From positions 1 through 8,508 of the forward strand of contig SKIA01000021.1 in the NCBI GenBank assembly GCA_007116645.1: a DNA stretch of 8,508 nucleotides, read 5' to 3'. The notes below the pieces were generated by a model. The model was not told where the DNA came from and ran no database searches. It worked only from the letters and a program-made list of their open reading frames with translations. The translations under genes were made by a program, and so were the position numbers. This document shows positions 1-4,985 of the stretch, piece by piece. Origin of the DNA: Candidatus Woesearchaeota archaeon. Lineage in GTDB: Archaea; Nanobdellota; Nanobdellia; Woesearchaeales; SKIA01. Numbering within the stretch: the first letter of the stretch is position 1; each line of letters begins with the position of its first letter.

Positions 1-1
1 A

Positions 2-1762
2 GCAGGTCAAACAGACACTGTTGCAGGAATCGAAATCGGTATCCGTGACGTTGTAGCAACACAAGCATTCCGTGACCAAGACCCAAGCTCAATCGTTGAG
101 TTCTGGCTAGGTGCAAACAGAATGGTTCTAACAAGTACAGCATCAGGAACCCCTGGAACAATCGAACTTGACAGAGAAAGCCTCTCATCAAACGCAGCTC
201 GCGTAGAAATGAGATACAGCTTCCCGTCAGCATCAGAGATTCGCCTAAACAACATCAAGTTCGACATCCGAACAGATGCAGACTTTAGAAGCGACATCTA
301 CGTTGCTGAAGGTGAGGGCGTACGCCAATTCCTCAGATACCCTGAGGCAATGCTAAACCCTGACTGGGACATCGTGTTTGAAGGTCTATCACAACCAACA
401 AGAACACCAATCGAGTTCAACCCTCGCGGAGATGACGAATACGAATTGACTTTCACGAACACTCGTGGAGACTCATTCACTGTTCCATACATCTACGGTG
501 ATGTTGACAACGATGAAGTGTACTTTGGTAACGATAGAGACCGCTTCGTATTCCACGAAGGTATCTTTATTGAGCAAAACGACATGTTCCTCTTGTCGTA
601 CAGAGACAACCTACGATCAGGTGAGTCATATGTACTTGAGTGGACCAGTGTTGACTCAAACCAAAACACACTACGCTTTAGACATGCTGGATCAGGACAA
701 GAAATTGTCGCTTCATTCGATCCTGCTTTGGCTGAAGATGATGAATGGGCAGACTTCTATGATGCTGCTGGAGACGGTGCAATTGACTTTACCGGAGCAC
801 TCGGACCTGCTGGAGACCTTCTAGTTGGCGGACAATCGTTTGACTTCTGGATCCTCAACGCAGCAGCTCCAACAGCTGAATGGCAAATTGTTGTTGATAT
901 GGACAACACAGGCCTTGCAGTTGGTGAAGCGCGCAACGTAGTTGTTCGAGGAGGAGGAATTCTTTCACTCGGACCTGACGCAGACAACGTGGCTCTTACT
1001 GTAAACCAAGCAGCTCAACTATACAACCCAATCAGAACGGGTGCTGGTTCAGGTGGATTTGACGCAGTTGGTACGCCAATTGGGAACACCCTAACAACTC
1101 TTGCAGACCAACTAGATGGTGCTGTACCTGTTGTAACTGAATGGGAGTTCACCGTTGCTGCAAGCGACCGTGTTGAACTACGAAACCTTGCTGCTGCAAG
1201 TGCAACGTACTTCAATGTTGAGCGTGAGCGAAACAGTGACTTGGAAACAGGTTACGACCAATACGGTACATGGTACGAGTACGATGTTGACAGTTCAGGA
1301 CCTAACCGCCTGACCGTTAACTACCCACACGAACAAGTTGAAGCACTTGTATACGTTGTTGGCGGACAAGTCCAGCGAAGCATCTCGACCACAGGAACAG
1401 GCGCAGACCGCGTTAACGTTCTTGGAGTTGGCCTTGCAGTGCTCGACACTGACGTCACCAACCCTGCGTCAACCAACCACATCGTTGTTGGTGGACCATG
1501 TGCAAACAGCATCGCAGCACAACTACTTGGTAACCCAGTAGACTGTGCAGAAGGTTTCGAACCTGGTATGGGTATGATCCGCACCTTCGAGGTTGGCAAC
1601 AGAGTTGCTGTCCTCGTAGCTGGATTCAGTGCTCGTGACACAGTTCAAACCTCACGTGTGCTTGCTAGAGCAGCAACCGAACCTGTTTCAGGCCTAACCG
1701 GAGACTCAGTTGAAGTCACCATCGCAGGCGGAAACGACGTTTCAGTTCGCTCAGCACAGTAA
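2..1762 (+). CDS. S-layer protein, C-terminal part (5' end outside window)
   Basis: The frame is open from base 2, so the gene begins upstream; 586 residues are visible. The ATG at 122 is internal. The product is probably the structural cell-surface lattice protein. The last ~130 residues carry the pattern of the archaeal S-layer C-terminal domain: an 'IVVGGP-AN' strand-turn near 1480-1510, then 'GMGMIRTFEVGNRVAVLVAGFSA' style strands and 'DTVQTSRVLA' near 1636-1665. Two cysteines lie close together (GGPC and DCAE, coded near 1499 and 1543) and could form a disulfide. The protein is acidic and beta-rich, and ends without a membrane anchor. Lysine is nearly absent (one visible, in NNIKF) and no N-x-S/T sequon was found. 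Codon choice is narrow (AAC, GAC, ACA, CCA, TTC), unlike the downstream genes, which suits very strong expression. The S-layer family call rests on the C-terminal motif; the middle is not recognisable to me. Confidence 0.8.
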   Translation, partial: AGQTDTVAGIEIGIRDVVATQAFRDQDPSSIVEFWLGANRMVLTSTASGTPGTIELDRESLSSNAARVEMRYSFPSASEIRLNNIKFDIRTDADFRSDIYVAEGEGVRQFLRYPEAMLNPDWDIVFEGLSQPTRTPIEFNPRGDDEYELTFTNTRGDSFTVPYIYGDVDNDEVYFGNDRDRFVFHEGIFIEQNDMFLLSYRDNLRSGESYVLEWTSVDSNQNTLRFRHAGSGQEIVASFDPALAEDDEWADFYDAAGDGAIDFTGALGPAGDLLVGGQSFDFWILNAAAPTAEWQIVVDMDNTGLAVGEARNVVVRGGGILSLGPDADNVALTVNQAAQLYNPIRTGAGSGGFDAVGTPIGNTLTTLADQLDGAVPVVTEWEFTVAASDRVELRNLAAASATYFNVERERNSDLETGYDQYGTWYEYDVDSSGPNRLTVNYPHEQVEALVYVVGGQVQRSISTTGTGADRVNVLGVGLAVLDTDVTNPASTNHIVVGGPCANSIAAQLLGNPVDCAEGFEPGMGMIRTFEVGNRVAVLVAGFSARDTVQTSRVLARAATEPVSGLTGDSVEVTIAGGNDVSVRSAQ

Positions 1763-1769
1763 ATCTAAC

Positions 1770-1810
1770 AGGGGCCCTTAGGGTCCCTACCTTTTTTTCT
1801 TTTAATTTTT
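1770..1810 (+). terminator. Hairpin plus T-tract terminator of the S-layer gene
   Basis: Seven bases after the stop codon, GGGGCCC (1771-1777) and GGGTCCC (1781-1787) pair around a three-base TTA loop, with one G-U pair and an extra A-T pair outside (1770/1788). A run of seven T (1792-1798) and further T-rich sequence follow. Archaeal termination mainly needs the T tract. The GC-rich stem is bacterial in style and may also protect the 3' end of an abundant mRNA. Confidence 0.75.
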
Positions 1811-1869
1811 CTTTCATAACATTTTTAACTTCTAGTCACTATTCTAACCATCTGGTGAATTAACTGACC

Positions 1870-2442
1870 ATGAACTCTTTATTTACAACTACGGCTTATG
1901 CCATCTTAGAATTGTTTATCCAGTATCCTACCAAGAATTATTCTGTGCGAGAAATCGCTCGCGCTATCAATAAAAGTCATGCAACGGTTATTCCTCATAT
2001 TAAGTCCTTGCACGAACTAGGGTTTATCTCGCAAAATACTCAAACGCTTTACCCTACGTATCATGCTAGTGACTCTTCTGAGCTGCGTTTGTATAAAACA
2101 ACGTGGATTAAGCACAAAATACTCTCTTCAAAACTTATTGAGGAAATAAAAAAACATTATCCTTCAACAATTATTCTCTTTGGTAGTTGTGCTAAGGGAA
2201 CGTTCACGCAAGATAGTGATATTGATTTGTTTGTACAAGCAAAACCAATGAAACTATCACTAACGCCCTATGAAGAGTATCTTGGTAAGAAAATCAATCT
2301 TTTATTCGAAAGTAATCCGGAAAATCTCACGCAAGAGTTAAGAAACAATATCATCAATGGAGTACTCCTATACGGATACCTGCGATTAGATGAACTACAA
2401 GACCTGCCAAGAACAAGGAATACTACGAAAAGTCCTTCCTGA
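1870..2442 (+). CDS. Winged-helix DNA-binding domain fused to a minimal nucleotidyltransferase (MNT)
   Basis: 190 residues. Residues ~8-65 form a winged helix (YSVREIARAINKSHATVIPHIKSLHELGFI), so the protein probably binds DNA. Residues ~98-150 form an MNT domain of the DNA polymerase beta fold with the GSX10DXD signature: G105-S106, D117 and D119 in 'SDIDL'. The position expected to hold the third carboxylate reads KINLL (N143), so metal binding may be weakened. The gene overlaps the following HEPN gene by 53 bases, which implies translational coupling. In HEPN/MNT systems the MNT is the antitoxin and can AMPylate its HEPN partner; here the winged helix could also make it the operon's autorepressor. 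The start is the first ATG; a GGTGA lies 11 bases upstream (1854-1858) and a weak TATA-like element near 1842-1847. The domain call is firm; the antitoxin role is inferred from the partner. Confidence 0.85.
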   Translation: MNSLFTTTAYAILELFIQYPTKNYSVREIARAINKSHATVIPHIKSLHELGFISQNTQTLYPTYHASDSSELRLYKTTWIKHKILSSKLIEEIKKHYPSTIILFGSCAKGTFTQDSDIDLFVQAKPMKLSLTPYEEYLGKKINLLFESNPENLTQELRNNIINGVLLYGYLRLDELQDLPRTRNTTKSPS

Positions 2443-2794
2443 TAAGCAAAGAGCAAAACAGCTTCGTAGCATGGCGAATCAACGATTTGCCTTTTGGCAA
2501 AGACAAAACGACCAACAATTTGTGACGCTCAAAGTAGAGGGATTTTATGAAATCATTAAAGAACTCATATTTGCACACATGTACGAGCACGGTTATACAA
2601 GCACAAACCATATATGCCTTATTGCGTATGTGCAAGAACACGTACAAGACTTCTTGTATGAAAGCGAGAAGATTGATGAGCTTCGAAAACTTCGTAATGA
2701 AATAACGTATAGGGGATTTACTATTCAACAAGATTATTTTGATCGCAACGAGAAAGAGTTCTTACACATCATCTCAAACTTACAAAAGATATAA
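2390..2794 (+). CDS. HEPN-domain protein, partner of the upstream wHTH-MNT
   Basis: 134 residues, largely helical. The start at 2390 overlaps the upstream gene by 53 bases; I keep it because the N-terminus (short helix, 'GILRK..PDKQRAKQL..MANQRF') matches the usual start of archaeal HEPN proteins found beside MNT genes. The signature near the C-terminus is RNEITYRG (R102-N103...Y107-R108-G109). In catalytic HEPN RNases the motif is R-x4-6-H; here the expected His is Tyr. The RN-x3-Y-x-G form recurs, as I recall, in archaeal HEPN proteins of this kind. It may therefore be non-nucleolytic or use another chemistry. Pairing with MNT suggests a TA or stress module. The stop (2792-2794) runs into the operator-like repeats of the next gene. 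Confidence 0.75.
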   Translation: MNYKTCQEQGILRKVLPDKQRAKQLRSMANQRFAFWQRQNDQQFVTLKVEGFYEIIKELIFAHMYEHGYTSTNHICLIAYVQEHVQDFLYESEKIDELRKLRNEITYRGFTIQQDYFDRNEKEFLHIISNLQKI

Positions 2795-2819
2795 GTACTA
2801 ATAGGTACTTATCAGTACC
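2793..2819 (+). promoter_or_regulatory. Three helically phased GTAC repeats before RHH antitoxin A (candidate operator)
   Basis: GTAC occurs at 2795, 2805 and 2815, exactly 10 bases apart, inside three similar 10-base units (TAAGTACTAA, TAGGTACTTA, TCAGTACCAT). The last unit runs into the ATG at 2820. A TATA-like AGATATAAG (2787-2795) sits at the left edge. RHH proteins bind short palindromes repeated once per helical turn, so this is a natural autoregulatory operator covering the transcription start. The repeats are visible; the binding role is inferred. Confidence 0.55.
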
Positions 2820-3104
2820 ATGACTATTACTGTGAAACTCTCTGTTCCTGATTCGTTATCTGAGCAAGCAGAATCCGTGATTAAGGCCTTTGGCTATGCT
2901 AACCGTCAAGAACTCATTCTAGAAGGATTTAGAGAGGTTGTACATAAAAAGCGCTTAGAGCTACTTGCCATGAATTTAGGAAAACAACCAGAACAAGTAC
3001 TTACATTAAAACAACGACAGCAGATCGTCGCTGAGTATGAAGCCTCCCAAAGAGATCTACTCAAAGAATTGGGCTTTGAACCACACGAAGAGTTTCAGAA
3101 GTAA
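2820..3104 (+). CDS. RHH (VapB-like) antitoxin, module A
   Basis: 94 residues. Residues 1-45 fit a ribbon-helix-helix DNA-binding domain: a beta strand (TITVKLSVP), helix 1 (~11-23), a turn with G25, and helix 2 (~28-43, RQELILEGFREVV). The charged C-terminal half ends in 'EASQRDLLKELGFE', which aligns with the C-terminus of the second antitoxin in this window (ASSSELLRKYNLE) and of the fragment at 3509 (EASLEILRKFNF); this shared tail is probably the toxin-binding part. The gene converges on the PIN gene of module A; the last 14 codons lie antisense to the toxin's last 13 codons and stop. The usual vapBC order is antitoxin upstream on the same strand, so this layout is odd. Leaderless start: TATA-like box ~29 bases upstream. 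The antitoxin role is inferred. Confidence 0.75.
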   Translation: MTITVKLSVPDSLSEQAESVIKAFGYANRQELILEGFREVVHKKRLELLAMNLGKQPEQVLTLKQRQQIVAEYEASQRDLLKELGFEPHEEFQK

Positions 3105-3450
3105 TTCCTTTATCATTAGTCACAAAACAGCTTGCTTGATGTTCTTGAGCAAGAATCATGTGTACTGAATCTGGATAATGTAACGGAAGCTGTTTTGCTC
3201 GTGTGTAGGATGAACGAGACGCACGTACAAACACGCATTTCTCTTTTAGCGGTTCAAGAAGGGATTGTATGTCATCCACAAACCGTTCAAGCTCACTAAG
3301 TAATATATCAGAAATTATGAGCATGAACTCGCACTCAATTGTTCGTAGAAGTATTCTGTGTGCTATGGCTCCATGATCCAGATATTTGCTTTGACGATTC
3401 CAATAATAGTCAAGCCAAACGTTAGTATCGAGGTATATTCGCTCGCTCAT
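3061..3450 (-). CDS. vapC: PIN-domain ribonuclease toxin (VapC-like), module A
   Basis: 129 residues, the usual size of a VapC toxin. Four acidic active-site positions are visible: D8 (YLDTN), E53 (LSELE), D94 (YPDSVHMILA) and D113 (VTNDK). PIN toxins of this family cut tRNA or rRNA using Mg2+ or Mn2+. It is a clear paralogue of the PIN gene of module B (both begin MSE-x-x-Y-x-DTNVWLDY and share GA-x-A, LLR and IISD further on). It is transcribed against its presumed antitoxin and their 3' ends overlap by 44 bases. The ATG at 3450 is preceded by a TATA-like CATAAAAAG centred ~26 bases upstream, in a promoter that aligns with those of the other two PIN genes. Confidence 0.85.
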   Translation of the reverse strand: MSERIYLDTNVWLDYYWNRQSKYLDHGAIAHRILLRTIECEFMLIISDILLSELERFVDDIQSLLEPLKEKCVFVRASRSSYTRAKQLPLHYPDSVHMILAQEHQASCFVTNDKGITSETLRVVQSPIL

Positions 3451-3454
3451 GCAT

Positions 3455-3484
3455 TCCTACTGATTGTGTTCTTTTTATGCGTTA
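3455..3484 (-). promoter_or_regulatory. Promoter of PIN gene A
   Basis: Read on the minus strand: GTTAACGCATAAAAAGA, then AATCAGTAGGA ending six bases before the ATG. The TATA-like CATAAAAAG is centred ~26 bases upstream, fitting a leaderless transcript. It aligns without gaps to the promoter of PIN gene B, including the nine-base AATCAGTAG at exactly the same distance from the start codon (-15 to -7). Confidence 0.6.
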
Positions 3485-3508
3485 ACGTAAAAATTTCGGA
3501 AAATTTTC
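3480..3508. promoter_or_regulatory. Palindromes in the divergent region between PIN A and the orphan antitoxin fragment
   Basis: Two perfect palindromes lie in the 58-base gap between divergent starts: CGTTAACG (3480-3487) and GAAAATTTTC (3499-3508), the latter touching the ATG at 3509. AAAATTT/AAATTTT arms also pair around CGGA. They could be operators for a dimeric regulator. A/T-only palindromes arise easily, so the second is weaker evidence than its length suggests. Confidence 0.4.
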
Positions 3509-3724
3509 ATGAATATTATAATAACGGATATTACTTTGGGGTCCCTTCGGCAAAAGGTTCGTGAGCTTGATGCTTTGCGCTGGCTTGAGAGTGCGAGAAA
3601 CTCTGTTGAGGTCTCAGAGCTTACGTCTGAGGAACGAAGAGAGCTTGCAAAGACTTTTACTCCTGAAGCTTCCTTAGAGATTCTCAGGAAGTTTAATTTC
3701 GACAAGGTCTCCCACAAAATCTGA
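3509..3724 (+). CDS. Orphan antitoxin-like protein lacking the RHH domain
   Basis: 71 residues. Residues ~18-67 align with residues ~43-95 of antitoxin B: helical, charged, with VSELTSEERREL matching VSVLSTDDYELL, and ending EASLEILRKFNFDKV against ASSSELLRKYNLEGV. The N-terminal DNA-binding half is missing: the N-terminus is a short unrelated MNIIITDITLGS, and the frame upstream is closed by a TAA at 3488. It is either a truncated relic of antitoxin C or a small neutralising peptide without operator binding. It lies divergent from PIN A and on the strand facing the altered PIN gene C, so position suggests it once belonged to C. Codon use looks genuinely coding. There is no strong TATA box (GTTAAC at ~-26). 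Confidence 0.6.
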   Translation: MNIIITDITLGSLRQKVRELDALRWLESARNSVEVSELTSEERRELAKTFTPEASLEILRKFNFDKVSHKI

Positions 3725-3776
3725 TACGTTTCTCGTGTCTTGCGCCAAGATATTTCCGTGTTTTGCTACACAATTA

Positions 3777-3784
3777 ATTTAAAC
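3777..3784 (+). promoter_or_regulatory. TATA box of microprotein gene 1
   Basis: AATTTAAA, centred 25-26 bases before the ATG at 3806. The same element recurs at the same spacing before the second copy. The upstream TTCCGTGTTTT is conserved between copies. Confidence 0.55.
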
Positions 3785-3805
3785 TACTTTCACATCTAAT
3801 GCTAT

Positions 3806-3916
3806 ATGGTTCCTAAGGGCTTTGTGAAGAAAAAGGTCATGATTAATGGTCATATGAATGATATGATTCTCCCTGTAAGTGGGCTTGACAAGTGGAAGCA
3901 CTTAATTGTTGAGTAG
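3806..3916 (+). CDS. Microprotein 1 (36 aa), unknown function
   Basis: A 36-residue ORF paralogous to the one at 3972. The shared pattern is F-[VI]-x-K-K-V-x-x-N-G-x3-D-x-I-x-P-V-S-x-L-D-K-W-K-H-L-I-V. The first ~24 residues look like two short beta strands joined by an N-G turn; the last ~12 could be a short helix with a conserved Trp. There is no signal peptide or membrane segment. Differences between the copies include synonymous third-position changes (AAA/AAG, GTC/GTA, AAT/AAC, ATT/ATC), as expected if protein is selected. It ends in TAG. I do not recognise the family. It sits between an antitoxin fragment and a degenerate PIN gene, so a TA-related role is possible but unproven. Confidence 0.6.
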   Translation: MVPKGFVKKKVMINGHMNDMILPVSGLDKWKHLIVE

Positions 3917-3942
3917 GTTTTTCCGTGTTTTACTGCATAAAA

Positions 3943-3951
3943 CATTTAAAT
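3943..3951 (+). promoter_or_regulatory. TATA box of microprotein gene 2
   Basis: CATTTAAAT, centred 25 bases before the ATG at 3972, matching the spacing seen at copy 1. Each microprotein therefore seems to have its own promoter and to be transcribed leaderless. Confidence 0.55.
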
Positions 3952-3971
3952 TCAAAACACTTTAATTCACT

Positions 3972-4079
3972 ATGGATAAGCGTTTTATAACTAAGAAAGT
4001 AAACTTAAACGGTCAAGTTACTGATTTTATTATTCCTGTCAGTGCTCTTGACAAGTGGAAGCACTTAATCGTTAAGTAA
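3972..4079 (+). CDS. Microprotein 2 (35 aa), paralogue of microprotein 1
   Basis: A 35-residue ORF, one codon shorter than copy 1 near its N-terminus. It keeps the KKV-x-x-NG core, D-x-I-x-PVS and the LDKWKHLIV tail. The last residue before the stop is K rather than E, and the stop is TAA rather than TAG. Its own TATA-like box lies at the expected distance. The family is unknown to me. It is basic and small enough to be a regulator or toxin/antitoxin peptide, but nothing in the sequence fixes a role. After it, 4080-4143 contains no further gene that I can see. Confidence 0.6.
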   Translation: MDKRFITKKVNLNGQVTDFIIPVSALDKWKHLIVK

Positions 4080-4143
4080 TTCTGATGGCTTTACGATGCG
4101 TGAATAAAATTGTAGTTTGTCTTGGTGTTGAGAAAATGCACCC

Positions 4144-4539
4144 TTAAAATTTTTTATCATGAGTAACTACGATGAGCTTGTGCTTTGAGGCTATTGCTAA
4201 GTGCAGGGCATCTTTAAAGTCAAGATTGGATTTTGCTATGACGTCAATAAAGTCGTTGGTAAGTAGGTTGTGCTTGTTTAGACTGCTGATTTGTGATATG
4301 GAAAATTTTTCACAAACATCATCGTAACGTCGTCTCGCCTGTAATACTGAGCAGTTCTCTTCACGTATAAGTCGTTGCATTATTTCCATTCGCGTAAGAA
4401 TTGATGTGGTGAAAGTATAGTGTTTTTCCAAAAGAGCCTTTACTATTCCTGTTCGGATGGTTCTCTTCCATGAATGTTTAGAGAGCAATTTCAAACACTC
4501 TCCATAAAGCAGATTAGCATTAATGTATATTAGCGTCAC
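4144..4539 (-). CDS. PIN-domain protein with altered active site, module C (possibly decayed)
   Basis: 131 residues from a GTG at 4539; an ATG at 4599 in the same frame would add 20 residues. I prefer the GTG because its upstream 40 bases align without gaps to the promoter of PIN B, whose TATA-like element is at the identical distance, and because PIN proteins normally begin just before the first strand, here MTLIYINANLL. The first catalytic Asp is replaced by N7 (AAT; Asp would be GAT). E52 (TRMEI), D110 (FKDALHLA) and D128 (VTHDKKF) remain. The protein stops three residues after D128, so the usual final strand or helix is missing. It is more distant from PIN A and B than they are from each other. 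It may be an inactivated toxin, a decoy, or still active with Asn. Confidence 0.7.
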   Translation of the reverse strand: MTLIYINANLLYGECLKLLSKHSWKRTIRTGIVKALLEKHYTFTTSILTRMEIMQRLIREENCSVLQARRRYDDVCEKFSISQISSLNKHNLLTNDFIDVIAKSNLDFKDALHLAIASKHKLIVVTHDKKF

Positions 4540-4545
4540 ATGAGT

Positions 4546-4578
4546 AAGGAGATTATATTCTTCATAAGAACTAACAAA
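4546..4578 (-). promoter_or_regulatory. Promoter of PIN gene C (repeat shared with PIN gene B)
   Basis: The block at 4559-4578 (contains CTTCATAAGAACTAAC on the plus strand) is identical over 20 bases to 5332-5351. Each block begins exactly 20 bases from the proposed start codon (GTG 4539, ATG 5312). The minus-strand TATA-like TTCTTATGAAG is centred ~26 bases upstream. A further ~20 bases beyond the block match at about 14 of 20 positions. Confidence 0.6.
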
Positions 4579-4625
4579 TGATTTCCGGATTATTTTCATA
4601 ATTCACAAGGTATCAATAAAGTAAC

Positions 4626-4635
4626 AATTATATAC
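4626..4635 (+). promoter_or_regulatory. TATA box of antitoxin B
   Basis: AATTATATAC, centred ~25 bases before the ATG at 4656, fitting a leaderless transcript. The element reads reasonably on both strands and could also fire toward PIN gene C, giving a start near the ATG at 4599. Confidence 0.55.
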
Positions 4636-4655
4636 TGTTTTTCCTTTACGTACAT

Positions 4656-4985
4656 ATGACTCAACTCGTACACGTGCGACTTCCAAAGGAATTGTATGAT
4701 CAAGTAACTGCCCTTACTCGTCCAGCGGGGTTTTCTTCCTCTCAAGAGTTCATCAGGGATGCTGTCAGGAAGAATGTTGAATCGTACCGTAAAGAGATGC
4801 TTATCGACGGACTGCGTTCACTTCAAGGATCTCGCTTAGGAGAAGTGAGCGTGTTATCAACAGATGATTATGAACTACTTTTCAAGAAACTAGTGTCTGC
4901 TTCTTCTTCAGAGTTGCTCAGGAAGTACAACTTGGAAGGTGTGCCTATTGCTAAAGTCGGAAATGTTTCTCGTAGCAAGAAATGA
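4656..4985 (+). CDS. RHH (VapB-like) antitoxin, module B
   Basis: 109 residues. Residues 1-45 fit an RHH domain: strand TQLVHVRLP, helix 1 KELYDQVTALTR, turn with G25, helix 2 SQEFIRDAVRKNVESY. It aligns with antitoxin A (MT-x-x-V, P-x-x-L, G25, QE at 30-31, R-x-x-V, R-x-E). The C-terminal half (VLSTDDYELL, then ASSSELLRKYNLEGV) matches the orphan fragment at 3509 and is probably the toxin-binding tail. It converges on PIN gene B; its last 25 codons and stop (from residue 85) lie antisense to the toxin's last 25 codons and stop. The final ~10 residues (VGNVSRSKK) have no counterpart in the others. RHH proteins of this kind normally dimerise, repress their own promoter and block the PIN active site; that is family knowledge applied here. 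Confidence 0.75.
   Translation: MTQLVHVRLPKELYDQVTALTRPAGFSSSQEFIRDAVRKNVESYRKEMLIDGLRSLQGSRLGEVSVLSTDDYELLFKKLVSASSSELLRKYNLEGVPIAKVGNVSRSKK

Larger units (their letters stand above)
3753..4079 (+). repeat. Tandem direct duplication of a ~165-base promoter-plus-microprotein unit
   Basis: Unit 1 runs from about 3753 to 3916 and unit 2 from about 3920 to 4079. Both begin with TTCCGTGTTTT (3754 and 3921) and carry an ATTTAAA TATA-like box, a start codon and a short ORF. The strongest match is CTTGACAAGTGG followed by AAGCACTTAAT (23 identical bases at 3884-3906 and 4047-4069). The start codons are 166 bases apart, the 3' blocks 163, differing by one codon. Divergence elsewhere shows this is not a recent copy. 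Confidence 0.85.

Noticed and set aside
465..824. 119-aa plus-strand ORF inside the S-layer gene
   Set aside because: It lies in another frame of a long, codon-biased gene. Its composition (runs of T, S, L and M) is that of a shadow frame and it has no recognisable motif.
757..1641. Minus-strand ORFs antisense to the S-layer gene (757-987, 1015-1215, 1321-1641)
   Set aside because: Open frames produced by the skewed codon use of the sense gene; Ser/Pro/Arg/Thr-rich products without domains and no promoter.
2423..2731. 102-aa minus-strand ORF antisense to the HEPN gene
   Set aside because: The plus-strand frame has HEPN motifs and operon context; this one has neither a promoter nor a recognisable fold.
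2795..2818. GTAC repeats as a short CRISPR-like or mobile-element repeat
   Set aside because: Units are only 10 bases with no spacers; their position at a promoter fits an operator.
3475..3717. 80-aa minus-strand ORF antisense to the orphan antitoxin fragment
   Set aside because: The plus frame matches antitoxin B; the minus frame is Ser-rich shadow and would overlap the PIN A promoter.
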